This document shows positions 42,528 to 52,150 of a stretch of 64,000 bases of DNA, piece by piece; position 1 is the stretch's first letter, and the number at the start of each line of letters is the position of its first letter. The notes beneath the pieces are model-generated. The model had not been told where the DNA came from. It was given only the letters and a program-made list of their open reading frames with translations, and did not search any database. Source of the DNA: W0P28-013 sp963593685 (GTDB taxonomy: Bacteria > Bacteroidota > Bacteroidia > Bacteroidales > Paludibacteraceae); assembly GCA_963593685.1 (NCBI GenBank), contig CAVBBP010000001.1, forward strand, positions 1 to 64,000, given 5' to 3'. The translations under genes and the position numbers were made by a program.

Positions 42528-43739
42528 ATGGTTACCAACGATTTTTCATACATTGAGTCGGCTATCGACGATTTTCGTGAGGGCAAATTTCTGATAGTTG
42601 TCGATGACGAAGACCGCGAGAACGAGGGCGATTTCATCGTGGCGGCCGAAAAAATAACGCCCGAAAAGGTCAATTTCATGCTTAAACATGCGCGTGGCGT
42701 GCTTTGTGCGCCCATCACCATCGAGCGTTGCAAAGAACTCGACCTGCCGCACCAAGTGGCCGACAACACATCGGTGCTTGGCACGCCGTTCACTGTTACT
42801 ATCGACAAGTTGGAGGGCTGCACTACAGGCGTTTCGGCTGCCGACCGCGCCGCCACCATTCGCGCCTTGGCCGACCCTGCCTCCACACCGCAAACATTCG
42901 GTCGTCCGGGGCATATCAATCCGCTCTATGCGCAGGACAAAGGCGTGTTGCGTCGCGCTGGCCACACCGAAGCGTGCGTCGATCTCGCCAAATTGGCTGG
43001 CCTCTATCCTGCTGGCGCACTCATGGAGATAATGAACGAAGATGGCACCATGGCGCGCTTGCCCGAACTGAAAAAAATCGCCCAAGAGTACGGTCTGAAA
43101 ATCATTTCTATACGCGACCTGATAGCCTACCGCCTGCAACAAGAGTCGATTGTAGAGCGCGGCGACGAAGTGGATATGCCCACGCAATACGGCCATTTCC
43201 GCCTGATTCCTTTCCGCCAAAAATCGAACGGATTGGAACACATTGCGCTCATCAAAGGCGAGTGGCAGCACGACGAACCGATTTTGGTGCGCGTACACTC
43301 GTCGTGCGCCACAGGCGACATCTTCGGTTCGTGCCGCTGCGAGTGCGGCGAGCAACTGCACCAAGCCATGCGCGCTATCGAAAAAGAGGGCAAAGGCGTG
43401 GTAGTATATATGAACCAAGAAGGGCGCGGCATAGGTCTGATGGCCAAAATTGCTGCCTACAAACTGCAGGAAGAGGGCTACGACACCGTCGATGCCAACC
43501 TGCACCTCGGTTTCAAAGCCGACGAGCGCGACTACGGCGTAGGAGCCAGCATTCTGCGCGAACTTGGCGTGGCCAAAATGCGCCTGATGACCAACAATCC
43601 TGTGAAACGCATCGGTTTGGAAGCGTACGGCCTCGAAATTGTCGAAAATGTGCCAATCGAAATCGACCCCAACCCCTACAACGAATTTTATATGCGCACC
43701 AAAAAAGAGCGCATGGGACACCTGCTGCACAAAGTTTAA
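42528..43739 (+). CDS. ribBA: Bifunctional DHBP synthase / GTP cyclohydrolase II
   Basis: Catalyses two early steps of riboflavin synthesis. Residues 1-200 form the 3,4-dihydroxy-2-butanone-4-phosphate synthase domain, with the acidic loop DDEDRENEGDF near 25-35 and the HARGVLCAP block. Residues 205-403 form GTP cyclohydrolase II, with the zinc ligands in SSCATGDIFGSCRCECG (about 259-275) and the EGRGIGL catalytic block near 300. The 403-residue length is standard. Other rib genes are not in the window. Confidence 0.96.
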   Translation: MVTNDFSYIESAIDDFREGKFLIVVDDEDRENEGDFIVAAEKITPEKVNFMLKHARGVLCAPITIERCKELDLPHQVADNTSVLGTPFTVTIDKLEGCTTGVSAADRAATIRALADPASTPQTFGRPGHINPLYAQDKGVLRRAGHTEACVDLAKLAGLYPAGALMEIMNEDGTMARLPELKKIAQEYGLKIISIRDLIAYRLQQESIVERGDEVDMPTQYGHFRLIPFRQKSNGLEHIALIKGEWQHDEPILVRVHSSCATGDIFGSCRCECGEQLHQAMRAIEKEGKGVVVYMNQEGRGIGLMAKIAAYKLQEEGYDTVDANLHLGFKADERDYGVGASILRELGVAKMRLMTNNPVKRIGLEAYGLEIVENVPIEIDPNPYNEFYMRTKKERMGHLLHKV

Positions 43740-43961
43740 TCTAGTGAGAAGTTAGCAGTTAGAAGTGAGAAGTGATGCGGCAGAGCCGCAATTTCAGATT
43801 TCAAATTTCAGAGTTTAAGAGTTTCAAATTGACAAAATTATTTGAAAATTTGAAAATTTGAAAATTTGAAGATTTGAAGATTGTTTTTGCCGCACAGACC
43901 CTAGTCAATGCGTTAAACTGATCAACTCATCAACTAATCAACCAATCAACCCCCCAAAAAA
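43740..43961. repeat. Short intergenic repeat mosaic before aroC
   Basis: Holds GTGAGAAGTTAGCAGTTAG, a GATGCGGC-aga-GCCGC hairpin, tandem TTTGAAAATTTG units, the phrase CAGACCCTAGTCAATGCGTTAAAC and ATCAACTAATCAACC units. No gene. Confidence 0.65.
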
Positions 43962-45035
43962 ATGAACTCCTTCGGCCACATATTTCGTTTTGTGTCGTTT
44001 GGTGAGTCGCATGGCGCGCTCATTGGTGGTGTCATCGATGGTTGCCCTGCTGGACTGAAAATCGACACCGATTTTGTGCAAGCCGAACTGAATCGCCGCC
44101 GCCCTGGACAGTCGCCGCTCGCCACGCAACGCCACGAAGACGACCGCGTGCAGTTTCTTTCGGGACTGTTCGACGGACGAACCACTGGCGCACCTATCGC
44201 ATTCACCATTGCCAACAGCGACCAGCGCAGCGACGACTACGAACCGCTCAAAAACCTGTTCCGCCCCAGCCACGCCGACTACACCTACCAAGTCAAATAC
44301 GGTCTGCGCGACTACCGCGGCGGCGGACGCGCATCGGCACGCGAAACTGCGGTGCGTGTGGTTGTTGGCGCTGTGGCCAAACTTGCGCTACAGCAAATCG
44401 GCATCGACATTACGGCCTACACCTCGCAAATCGGCAATGTCGCTGTGGCGAAGCCCTACTCTGCTCTCGACCTGCGTTTGGCAGAAAACAATGCGGTGCG
44501 CTGTCCCGACCAAGCGACCGCCGAAAAAATGGCCGCTTTGGTTGCGCAATGTCAAGCCGATGGCGACTCGATTGGCGGCATTGTAACCTGCGTGGCGCGC
44601 GGCGTGCCAGCAGGACTCGGCGAGCCTATTTACGCGAAACTGCACGCCGAACTTGCCGCAGCCATGCTCTCGATAAACGCTGCAAAAGGCTTTGACTACG
44701 GCAGCGGATTCGCCGGAATCGGATTGCGCGGCAGCGAAGCCAACGACGCTTTCACGGTCGAAAATGGGCGCATCGCCACTGCCACAAACCACTCGGGCGG
44801 CATACAAGGCGGCATTTCGAACGGTGCCGACATCTACTTTCGCGTGGCGTTCAAGCCCACGCCCACCATTTCCAAACCGCAGCAAACCATCGATACCGCA
44901 CTGAATGCCGTCGAACTCACGGCACACGGTCGCCACGATGCCTGCGTAGTGCCGCGCGCCGTTCCCATCGTCGAAGCCATGGCTGCCATCGTCCTTTTCA
45001 ATGCTCACTTAGCCGCACGCTGCGCACGGATGTAA
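43962..45035 (+). CDS. aroC: Chorismate synthase
   Basis: The FMN-dependent enzyme that converts EPSP to chorismate. Diagnostic blocks are FVSFGESHGALIGGVIDGCPAG (residues 9-30) with the catalytic His, GRASARETAVRVVVGAVAK (about 124-142), and GGIQGGISNGADI with FKPTPTISKPQQT near 270-300. The 357-residue length is normal. It is the last housekeeping gene before the inverted-repeat-bounded SusCD locus, whose left outer arm begins 88 bp after the stop. Confidence 0.96.
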   Translation: MNSFGHIFRFVSFGESHGALIGGVIDGCPAGLKIDTDFVQAELNRRRPGQSPLATQRHEDDRVQFLSGLFDGRTTGAPIAFTIANSDQRSDDYEPLKNLFRPSHADYTYQVKYGLRDYRGGGRASARETAVRVVVGAVAKLALQQIGIDITAYTSQIGNVAVAKPYSALDLRLAENNAVRCPDQATAEKMAALVAQCQADGDSIGGIVTCVARGVPAGLGEPIYAKLHAELAAAMLSINAAKGFDYGSGFAGIGLRGSEANDAFTVENGRIATATNHSGGIQGGISNGADIYFRVAFKPTPTISKPQQTIDTALNAVELTAHGRHDACVVPRAVPIVEAMAAIVLFNAHLAARCARM

Positions 45036-45123
45036 TAACGGCTATTGGCTTTGGAGAATACACCGCCCCCGAAAAAAAAGTCAAATGAGGTTTTTCCCTC
45101 TTATGAATTCGCTTTAGAGGAAT

Positions 45124-45263
45124 CGCAACATTATCTTGATAAAAGTGTGGTTAGATAACATTTTTATCTTGACAAAAGTGTAGTTGCAGCACACTTTTAT
45201 TGAGTTAATTATAAAAATAGCAAAAAAAAACTGCCTAACAACGAAAAGTTGTTAGGCAGCCTC
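45124..45263. repeat. Left outer inverted repeat of the SusCD switch locus
   Basis: About 140 bp that match, in inverted orientation and with a few mismatches and indels, the sequence at 59238-59379 (14.1 kb away). It contains two copies of an ATCTTGAtAAAAGTGT motif plus an opposing CACACTTTTAT, and the terminator hairpin. In the alignment the hairpin loop is inverted relative to its flanks (GAAAA on the plus strand in both copies). Confidence 0.85.
45222..45263 (-). terminator. Terminator of the left SusCD operon
   Basis: On the minus strand a perfect 12-bp stem (CTGCCTAACAAC with GTTGTTAGGCAG, 5-base loop) is followed by a run of nine T. It lies 35 bp after the last gene of the operon. Confidence 0.85.
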
Positions 45264-45297
45264 TTGCGGAAAGAGTCTATGAATACTTCATTTTGGA

Positions 45298-45741
45298 CTA
45301 TAAGTTCTGTATCAGTTGCACAATGGCATTGGCGGATGCGTCGTTCATGGCGTTCACACAAGCAGACTTGTAAGAATAGAAATTCCGAAACCAAATGCCT
45401 TTGTAGCCTGCACCTCCAAGTATCTTTTTCACATTTGCAACTGTTGCACCACGCTGACGAGCCGCACAAACTATAATGTCTGCATTTGCGTTGACAGCGT
45501 CTCGCAACCATTGAGGCAACGTAGAATGCGGGTCGCCCACCGTACTTACGACAACACGCTTTGTGCCCGTCATTGTAATTACATTGTTAAACTGCGCCCA
45601 CTGATCTTTACCTCCGTTCACTATTATGTAGGGTGTACCGAGTTTCTGTATGACAAGGTTCAATACAGATGTTTTGCCCCAACCGGCGCGTGCATAGTCC
45701 AATATGAAATACTTCATATTATTCATTCGTCTAACACCCAT
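45298..45741 (-). CDS. Small P-loop protein of unknown function, last gene of left SusCD operon
   Basis: About 147 residues. Near the N-terminus KYFILDYARAGWGKTSVLNLV shows a beta strand followed by a Walker A-like loop (AxxxxGKT), then VVVSTVGDPHSTLPQWL and ADIIVCAARQRGATV, a pattern like small nucleotide-binding or AAA-type proteins. No Walker B with DE or a nuclease motif is evident. The start at 45741 is 4 bases after the stop of the lipoprotein gene; methionines at 45726 and 45717 are alternatives. A cytoplasmic P-loop protein inside a SusCD operon is unusual, and the right-hand operon has no counterpart. I do not recognise the family. Confidence 0.6.
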   Translation of the reverse strand: MGVRRMNNMKYFILDYARAGWGKTSVLNLVIQKLGTPYIIVNGGKDQWAQFNNVITMTGTKRVVVSTVGDPHSTLPQWLRDAVNANADIIVCAARQRGATVANVKKILGGAGYKGIWFRNFYSYKSACVNAMNDASANAIVQLIQNL

Positions 45742-45745
45742 CTGA

Positions 45746-46888
45746 TTATTCAGCAGCAATAAATGTAAGTTTAATATTTTCCTCTGCGGAGCCATTCCAA
45801 TCGAACTCAAATTTAGCACTACCTTTGAATGCATCAGCGAGTACGCAATTGCCTCCATTATCCGTAACTGTAGCACCCTCAATTGTCATTGCTCCAAAGC
45901 CAAAACTCTTGTCCCATAGATGATTGAAACGAATTTTAAACTCACCAGCCTTAAAATCAAGATCTTTTGCTTCAAATACATAGTGTGTACTTTCATTGCT
46001 TACATAAGCAAGATCTACATCTTGAGACCATGAATCATCAATTACAGAGCCGATGAAACTATAGATAAATGTTTCTGGGTGTAAGACTTCGAGATCCTTT
46101 ACTTTCGTAACAGAATACTTGAAACTTTCTTGTGTTGTAGCAGCAGGTCCTACATACTCAAGCGTAATGTCGTAAACAGCACGATCGATAGCGATATTAT
46201 CGCCACCAGGTTTAGTCTCATTACCAAGGTTCGTATTTGCTTTAACTAACTCTGCAATGTCAAGATTAATTTTCCAGCATTCGTTGTGTGCAAATTTGAA
46301 CTCTCCTGCAGTTTCAACAGTAACATTTTTCCAAGAGTAAACATTACCAGCAACTTCCGCCTCTGTAAAGCCCCAACTATTCATAGCACCACGAACGCCC
46401 CATTTTACTGGAACGATAATGCATTGCGTGCCACCAACATCGGTGAGTGCTCCATCTTCGTTAAAATCAAGCACGATGTGATAGAGGGCAGTCTCTTTTA
46501 CATTCACTTTTGCGTCGGCTACGAGACTTCCTTTGTAGCCTGCAATTTCCTTATTGTCAGTAACAATAAGTGAATCACCATACTCGAGCGTTGCACCATA
46601 ATGATCTGAATTTGCTCCTTTTTTGTTTACAAACTCGTACTCTTTACCTGCTTCAAGAATAATGTACTTTTCGTACATACCTGGGCGTGCAGTTTTGTCA
46701 ACCTCATTAATGCCCTGATCCATGGCATTACCTGCTACGAGGTCTTCGCCAGCAATCGAAACATAGAAACCATTAGGCAAAGTATTGTTGTCGTCAATAA
46801 CTTTGTCCTTGTCTTTGTCTTTGTCGCACGATACTAATCCTACGACTGCAGCGGCAAGTGCCACCGCGAAAAATCCGAATTTCTTCAT
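45746..46888 (-). CDS. SusE/SusF-like surface lipoprotein, left operon
   Basis: A 380-residue lipoprotein with lipobox LVSC (acylated Cys21) followed by a DKDKDKDK acidic stretch, the kind of signal that directs Bacteroidota lipoproteins to the cell surface. Downstream are several beta domains (for example GYKGSLVADAKVNVKETALYHIVLDFNEDGAL and IRFNHLWDKSFGFGAM) that resemble the starch-binding-like modules of SusE/SusF. It probably captures glycan for the SusC/SusD pair encoded upstream. It is the third gene of the operon, 41 bp after susD. The ligand is unknown. Confidence 0.72.
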   Translation of the reverse strand: MKKFGFFAVALAAAVVGLVSCDKDKDKDKVIDDNNTLPNGFYVSIAGEDLVAGNAMDQGINEVDKTARPGMYEKYIILEAGKEYEFVNKKGANSDHYGATLEYGDSLIVTDNKEIAGYKGSLVADAKVNVKETALYHIVLDFNEDGALTDVGGTQCIIVPVKWGVRGAMNSWGFTEAEVAGNVYSWKNVTVETAGEFKFAHNECWKINLDIAELVKANTNLGNETKPGGDNIAIDRAVYDITLEYVGPAATTQESFKYSVTKVKDLEVLHPETFIYSFIGSVIDDSWSQDVDLAYVSNESTHYVFEAKDLDFKAGEFKIRFNHLWDKSFGFGAMTIEGATVTDNGGNCVLADAFKGSAKFEFDWNGSAEENIKLTFIAAE

Positions 46889-46929
46889 GATCTTTTAAAA
46901 TTAAAGTTAATAATAAAGTTAGTGTGTGT

Positions 46930-48681
46930 TTAATATCCTGGATTTTGTGTCCAAATTTTCACGCCATCTTCACCGACTACTGCTTTTTGAAGCACTGTGT
47001 ATGGGATTGGGAACCAACGACGAGTTTCTGATTTATTGTCGACATATTGTACATTTTCGAAGAGTCCAAAACGAATGAGATCGCGGCGTCGCGTATTTTC
47101 CCATGAAAGTTCACGACCGCGTTCAGCCAATATGCCAGTAAGTAAATCTGCGCTCAAATCGGTAAAAGCATTGGGATATGCGCGGTCAAATGCATTGATA
47201 GGATCGACCTCATAAGCGAAACTGCGTTTTTTTATCGCTGTTATTGCATCACTCTCGTTTCCTAGCATATTATCGATACCTCCACGAAGTTTGGCTTCTA
47301 TTTTCATCAAAATGACATCGGCATAACGCATTAACACAAAATCATTTTCCATGTATTTGTATGTGCCAGTTTTGTCAATTTCGTACTTGTACATGCGAGT
47401 GCCATCCATACGACCTGCACCATCAAGCGATTCGACAGAAGGCACAATTACGACTGGTGTTCCATCAGTATCGAGCAGTGTATCGCCTTCTTCTGAGCAT
47501 AATGGGCCAAGAAACCATGCCCATTGATGCGAGTCCATTGTGCCTTTGCCTTCATAACCTGCACCACGCACATCATGATCGTTAAATATGTTCATAAAGT
47601 CGGGACGAGCAACAAAACCATTCCAGCAATCGAGTTGCATATTGAAACGTGTCTGGAATTTGTAGTGCAGACTTAAAAACTCGATTCGAAGTTTATTTTT
47701 GCAACTATATGCATCACGCTCATTTTGCGAAGAGCCATCTTCAACTATCGTGAATATATTTTCTCTACTTCCACCATTATCAATTTTGAAATTTGTGAAA
47801 TAATTGTCTTCAATGGAATATGAACCAGACTCTATCACTTTATTTGCGCAGCGAATGGCATTCGTGTAAAAGTCTTCGGTACTTTTTATTTCAATACCAA
47901 CCTCTTTTAGTGGATTTGAGCCTTTTTTACCATTATGAACATCGCAGGTGCGCTGTGCTGCCATTACATTTTCTGGTGTACAGCCGTACGATTCTGCATT
48001 AAGATACAGTTTTGCAAGAAGCGCATAGGCAACACCTTGTGTGCAACGACCTGCATAACTTACACGATTTGCGTCGTTCACAACAGCCATATTTGGTGCA
48101 TTTCGTTCGAGGCACGAAACTAGATGCGCCCAAGTAACACTTGGATCGAGCAAGGCCTCATTGCGGTCAGAATAATCCTCCATATATGGGATACGACCAA
48201 ATGAATCGAAAAGTAGGTAATAATAGTAGGAGCGTAAAACCTCCATCTCGCCAACATACATATCATAAATTTCTTTTGACATGTTTTCCTCATTAGAATA
48301 GAGCGTTTCGAGCAGGTTATTGCAAAGTACAGAACCAGAAACAGTACAATTCCAAATATTCTCGAACGCTTTACCATATGCATTCCAGTTGTGAGTATTG
48401 AGATATTTCCAATAGCCGCCATCGTTCCAGTCGCCACCCTTACGCGCTGGGCAAAGTCCTTCGTCTGATGTAAGAGTATTTACACCCCAATACCCCCAAT
48501 GATCGTGCATGAAACGAAGATCTGCGTATGCCTGCCCAATAAGATTCACAACATTTTGCTCATTTTTTAGCATCTCTTCAGTGGTAGGGCGACCGAAATT
48601 TTCTTCTTCCAACAGATCGCAAGAACAAAAGAACGGTAATGCCACTATGCAAATTATCGCTATTTTTACAAACTGTTTCAT
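46930..48681 (-). CDS. susD: SusD/RagB family lipoprotein, left operon
   Basis: The surface lid of a SusC/SusD nutrient importer. The lipobox FCSC gives acylated Cys21. The helical TPR-like region is marked by MYVGEMEVLRSYYYYLLFDSFGRIPYMEDYS (about 140-170) and GVAYALLAKLYLNAESYG, and the C-terminal RagB block by LMKIEAKLRG and ILAERGRELSWENTRRRDLIRFG. The 583-residue length is normal. It follows susC by 18 bp. The gene is more AT-rich than the right-hand susD. In the present orientation of the switch this operon lacks a promoter. Confidence 0.92.
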   Translation of the reverse strand: MKQFVKIAIICIVALPFFCSCDLLEEENFGRPTTEEMLKNEQNVVNLIGQAYADLRFMHDHWGYWGVNTLTSDEGLCPARKGGDWNDGGYWKYLNTHNWNAYGKAFENIWNCTVSGSVLCNNLLETLYSNEENMSKEIYDMYVGEMEVLRSYYYYLLFDSFGRIPYMEDYSDRNEALLDPSVTWAHLVSCLERNAPNMAVVNDANRVSYAGRCTQGVAYALLAKLYLNAESYGCTPENVMAAQRTCDVHNGKKGSNPLKEVGIEIKSTEDFYTNAIRCANKVIESGSYSIEDNYFTNFKIDNGGSRENIFTIVEDGSSQNERDAYSCKNKLRIEFLSLHYKFQTRFNMQLDCWNGFVARPDFMNIFNDHDVRGAGYEGKGTMDSHQWAWFLGPLCSEEGDTLLDTDGTPVVIVPSVESLDGAGRMDGTRMYKYEIDKTGTYKYMENDFVLMRYADVILMKIEAKLRGGIDNMLGNESDAITAIKKRSFAYEVDPINAFDRAYPNAFTDLSADLLTGILAERGRELSWENTRRRDLIRFGLFENVQYVDNKSETRRWFPIPYTVLQKAVVGEDGVKIWTQNPGY

Positions 48682-48699
48682 ATTATTGCGTGTTTTAGA

Positions 48700-51696
48700 T
48701 TAAAAAAGATTCAGATTGAGTCCAAAGAGAAACGATGCCGTCTTTGGATAAAAATTATTGATATCGATGCCTGGATAATCAATGCTAGATGTATTAACTT
48801 CAGGATCCAAACCAGAATAACTTGTTATGGTAAACAAGTTTTGCCCTGTAGCATAAACTCTCAATGAACGAGCGTACTTATTTTCTTTGAAATGGAATGT
48901 GTAGCCAATAGTAATGTTATCACATTTGAGATAACTGCCATTTTCGAGCCAGTAATCAGAGAAATGCTTGTAATCAGCAAACACGGCTTTTCCATTGATT
49001 GGAGCGCCACTACCAGAGGCAACATCTTTTACAAAAAAGTTGTAGTCTGTAGTTTTATCAGTGCCGTCTGGAGTGTACATAAAACGCGTAGCATTCAATA
49101 TCTTATTACCAATCACACCACGAAGAAAAATCGTAACATCAAGATCTTTCCAACGAACCGTGTTATTCCAGCCATAGGTAAGTACAGGTTGTGCCGAACC
49201 AAGATATTGCTTATCTGCAGTAGTTGGTTTTGATGTTGTGCCACCATATTGGTCTTCATAAAGCCATTCGCCTTTAGAGTTGAAACCAACGAATTTGTAA
49301 CCATAAAATTCACCTACTTTTCCACCTTCGCGCAAAATTTGCGTGTACGAATCGGAACCGTTAAATTTATTACCATAGAGTAATCCTTCTTGTGTTTCGG
49401 TATAGTTAAATCCTTTGGCTTTGTCTGATAGTTTTGTAATTGTGTTTTCGTTCCACGCCAAAGTGAGCGATGAAGTCCACGAAACATTTTTAGTTTTTAC
49501 AGGCACACCTGTTATTGCCAATTCTATGCCGTACGAAAGCATTTCACCAGCATTGGCTAATAGTGTATTGTACTGATATGGTGGTGTGGGAACTTCGTAG
49601 TACCAAAGCAAATCTTTTGTATTGCGAACATAGCCTTCGATACTACCAGTTAGGCGATTTTCTAAAAATCCATAATCTATACCAAGGTTATATTCATATT
49701 TCTTCTCCCATTTCAAGTCTGGATTTACATTTTGCGTTACCTTATAGGTATTCACTTCTTGTCCGCCAATAGTTATAACATCTGATTTCGAAAGAAGTGC
49801 AACTGACATCAAATTTGCTCCAACATTATTACCTGTTACACCAAAGCCAGCACGCAATTTTAATTCGTTACACCAATTCGCGGCATCCATAAAATCTTCG
49901 CCTTTAATGCGCCAACCAGCACTCACGGCAGGGAAATATCCCCATTTGTTATTTTTACCAAAACGGCTTGAGCCTTCTGCGCGCAACGAAGCCGAAAGCA
50001 AGTATTTATCGTTGTAGTTGTAATTAACACGCGCAAAAGCAGCGGCCAAAGCATTTGCATTACGCCACGAGTTTACAGACAAATTATCTTTCGACGCATC
50101 TCCTTCGCCAATAGAATAGTATTGTATCGATGGCATTACAAAGCCTTTATTTGCAGCATTCATGCCATCGTCCATGAAATGTTGGTACGAAAAACCACCG
50201 ACAGCGACCAAATTATGCCCATTCCAACTTCCTGCATAATCAATAGTCGCCTCGTAGAGTTGATTGAGCGTAAAATCAGATTGACGATTTGCCCAATCGC
50301 TTGCGCTCGAAGAGTTTGGCGACAAAAGTGTGCCAGTATAACTATACGAGCGATTATCGCCCTCCTCAATTGCAGCAAATGCATTCAGTTTGAGACCTGG
50401 CACAGGTTTGATATTAACCGTTGCTTTTATCGAACCACGAAAATAGTTACCATCTTGATAGGAGTCTTTATTATTCAAATACTCCACAGGATTATATTGC
50501 CCACTATTCGAAATTTGATAGTAACCATTTGGCGATGTTTCGTCATATATTGGGTATGTCGGATTTAGCAATGCGGCTTGCACATAATAAGCGCCATCAG
50601 CGTAATCATTACGATAGTGCAAATACGAAACATCATATTGCAATTGCAGCCACCCATCAAGTGCTTTTTGGTCGGCCGCTAATTTCGCCAATATCTCACG
50701 CCGCCCATTTTTCTTTGCTATACCCTGTGCGTCTTTGTAATTGATAGCAGCACGATAATTAAACTTACGATGTGAACCCGAAACGGCAAGATTATGATTG
50801 TGCGTAACAGCAGCCTTACGCGATAATGCTGCGGTCCAATCAGTTGTAGCACCATGGTCTATACCTGTCGTTTTCCCACCTGTATATGTTCCCAACTGAC
50901 GGAACTCATCAGCAGAAGCCATACCGACGCGACTATTAATCCACGACACACTAACATAGCCAGAATAATCAAGTTGTGTTTCAGCCTTATCAGCAAAGCC
51001 TTCGCCACGCTTAGTTGTAATAAGAATTACACCATTTGTACCTCGTGTACCATAAATGGCGGCTGCCGAACCATCTTTCAATACATCCATCGAAGCAATT
51101 TCATCAGGAGCGATATTATCAATGTTACTCGTTGGAACTCCATCAACAATATACAGCGGGCTAGAACCTGTACCTTGTCCAAGTGTTGAAAAGCCACGAA
51201 TCTGAATGTTGTAACCTGTTGAAGTCGGGTCGCTTGTAGTACGAGTAATGTTCAGACCAGCCACCTTGCCTTGCAATAACCCAACAGGATTCGTTTTCAC
51301 TCCTGCATTAAAATCTTCTGCCTTCAACGAGGCAACTGATCCTGTAACCTCTTTTTTCTTTTGTGAGCCATAACCAATAGCAACAACCTCGGTCAATGCG
51401 TAAGAATCTTCTTGTAAAACGATATCCATGCGAGGTGCTGGTTTTAACCTTTGTGCTTGATAGCCCATATAACTAACCTCCAGCGTGGCATCGGCCGCCA
51501 CATTGAGGTTGAAATTGCCATCGATGTCGGTGATGGTGCCGTTGGTTGTGCCTACAACCAAAATGCTCGCGCCAATAACTGGCTCGCCGGCTGCGTCTTT
51601 CACAACGCCAGTAACGGCTACCTGCGCCATGGCTGCCGTGCAGAACAGCAGTGCCGCCGCAAGCGCAAGCGTCCGTGCGTAAACTCTGATTTTCAT
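48700..51696 (-). CDS. susC: SusC/RagA TonB-dependent outer membrane transporter, left operon (OFF in this orientation)
   Basis: A 998-residue TonB-linked barrel that imports a glycan or peptide with its SusD partner. It has a signal peptide (residues 1-24), a carboxypeptidase-regulatory-like beta domain (VAVTGVVKDAAGEPVIGAS), then the plug (LLQGKVAGLNITRT, then VLKDGSAAAIYGTRGTNGVILI) and the barrel. The first 72 codons are identical base for base to those of the right-hand susC, and then the two diverge abruptly at AADATL. The start at 51696 corresponds exactly to that of the other copy; the open frame continues to 51783. The DNA upstream of the recombination site carries no TAnnTTTG box, so the operon is predicted silent unless the 1.62-kb segment flips. 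Confidence 0.93.
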   Translation of the reverse strand: MKIRVYARTLALAAALLFCTAAMAQVAVTGVVKDAAGEPVIGASILVVGTTNGTITDIDGNFNLNVAADATLEVSYMGYQAQRLKPAPRMDIVLQEDSYALTEVVAIGYGSQKKKEVTGSVASLKAEDFNAGVKTNPVGLLQGKVAGLNITRTTSDPTSTGYNIQIRGFSTLGQGTGSSPLYIVDGVPTSNIDNIAPDEIASMDVLKDGSAAAIYGTRGTNGVILITTKRGEGFADKAETQLDYSGYVSVSWINSRVGMASADEFRQLGTYTGGKTTGIDHGATTDWTAALSRKAAVTHNHNLAVSGSHRKFNYRAAINYKDAQGIAKKNGRREILAKLAADQKALDGWLQLQYDVSYLHYRNDYADGAYYVQAALLNPTYPIYDETSPNGYYQISNSGQYNPVEYLNNKDSYQDGNYFRGSIKATVNIKPVPGLKLNAFAAIEEGDNRSYSYTGTLLSPNSSSASDWANRQSDFTLNQLYEATIDYAGSWNGHNLVAVGGFSYQHFMDDGMNAANKGFVMPSIQYYSIGEGDASKDNLSVNSWRNANALAAAFARVNYNYNDKYLLSASLRAEGSSRFGKNNKWGYFPAVSAGWRIKGEDFMDAANWCNELKLRAGFGVTGNNVGANLMSVALLSKSDVITIGGQEVNTYKVTQNVNPDLKWEKKYEYNLGIDYGFLENRLTGSIEGYVRNTKDLLWYYEVPTPPYQYNTLLANAGEMLSYGIELAITGVPVKTKNVSWTSSLTLAWNENTITKLSDKAKGFNYTETQEGLLYGNKFNGSDSYTQILREGGKVGEFYGYKFVGFNSKGEWLYEDQYGGTTSKPTTADKQYLGSAQPVLTYGWNNTVRWKDLDVTIFLRGVIGNKILNATRFMYTPDGTDKTTDYNFFVKDVASGSGAPINGKAVFADYKHFSDYWLENGSYLKCDNITIGYTFHFKENKYARSLRVYATGQNLFTITSYSGLDPEVNTSSIDYPGIDINNFYPKTASFLFGLNLNLF

Positions 51697-51812
51697 CCGT
51701 TTAGACTTTAAGGTTAATAGTTCTGTTCCAAAGTTCGCTCGCTGCCCTGCTGGCGGCGGTTTCGAGCAACTCGCCCCGCCCAAAAGTGTAGCAATTAAAC
51801 CGTGGTTTATTT
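51481..51812. repeat. Left 332-bp inverted-repeat arm (5' end and leader of left susC)
   Basis: Pairs with 53416-53747 in inverted orientation with no indel: the coordinates of paired bases always sum to 105228. I see three differences, all in the leader (near 51759-51782 and 51735), and none in the 216 coding bases. Homology stops sharply at codon 72 on one side and at the recombination site on the other. Confidence 0.93.
51793..51812 (-). other. Left serine-invertase crossover site (hix-like)
   Basis: Read on the minus strand, AAATAAACC-AC-GGTTTAATT: imperfectly palindromic 9-bp half-sites around a 2-bp asymmetric core at 51802-51803. The enterobacterial hix and gix sites share AAACC-nn-GGTTT with a 2-bp core. 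The core reads AC on opposite strands in the two copies, so recombination must invert. On this side the palindrome extends outwards to TGTAGCAA/TTGCTACA. Confidence 0.75.
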
Positions 51813-52150
51813 GCTACAGTTAGAAGTGAGAAGTGAACTTGAATGAGAAGTGAGGAGTGAGGAGTGATGCGGCAGAGCCGCAATGACAAATTTCAGAATT
51901 TCAGAATTTCAAATTTCAAATTTCAAATTTCAAATTAATAGGCTTATCAAATAACCAAATAAACAGTTCAACGATTCAACAGAAAAATCAACCAATCAAC
52001 CAATCAACTAATCAACTAAAAAAACTTTCACACTTTCATACTTTCCCACTTTACACACTTTTCACTATTTCACACTAATTTTGCCGCAATTTTTTTTACG
52101 GAGAATTTATAGAACTCCACTTAACACCCACAAAAAAAACAAAAAACGCT
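51813..52150. repeat. Repeat mosaic inside the invertible segment, left of the recombinase
   Basis: GAAGTGAGAAGTGAAC and GTGAGGAGTGAGGAGTG units, a GATGCGGC-aga-GCCGC hairpin, six TTTCAAA units, CAATCAACCAATCAACC units and CACTTTCATACTTTC units. No TAnnTTTG box points left towards susC. TAATTTTG at 52076-52083 points right and could start the recombinase mRNA, though a -33 box is missing. Confidence 0.65.

Noticed and set aside
51481..51812. A second, fixed promoter for the left susC within its leader
   Set aside because: The left leader has GAACTTTG where the right has GAACTTGG, one base from a -7 box, but it lacks the T of TA and a TTG 20 bases upstream. It may give weak basal expression but is not a convincing promoter.
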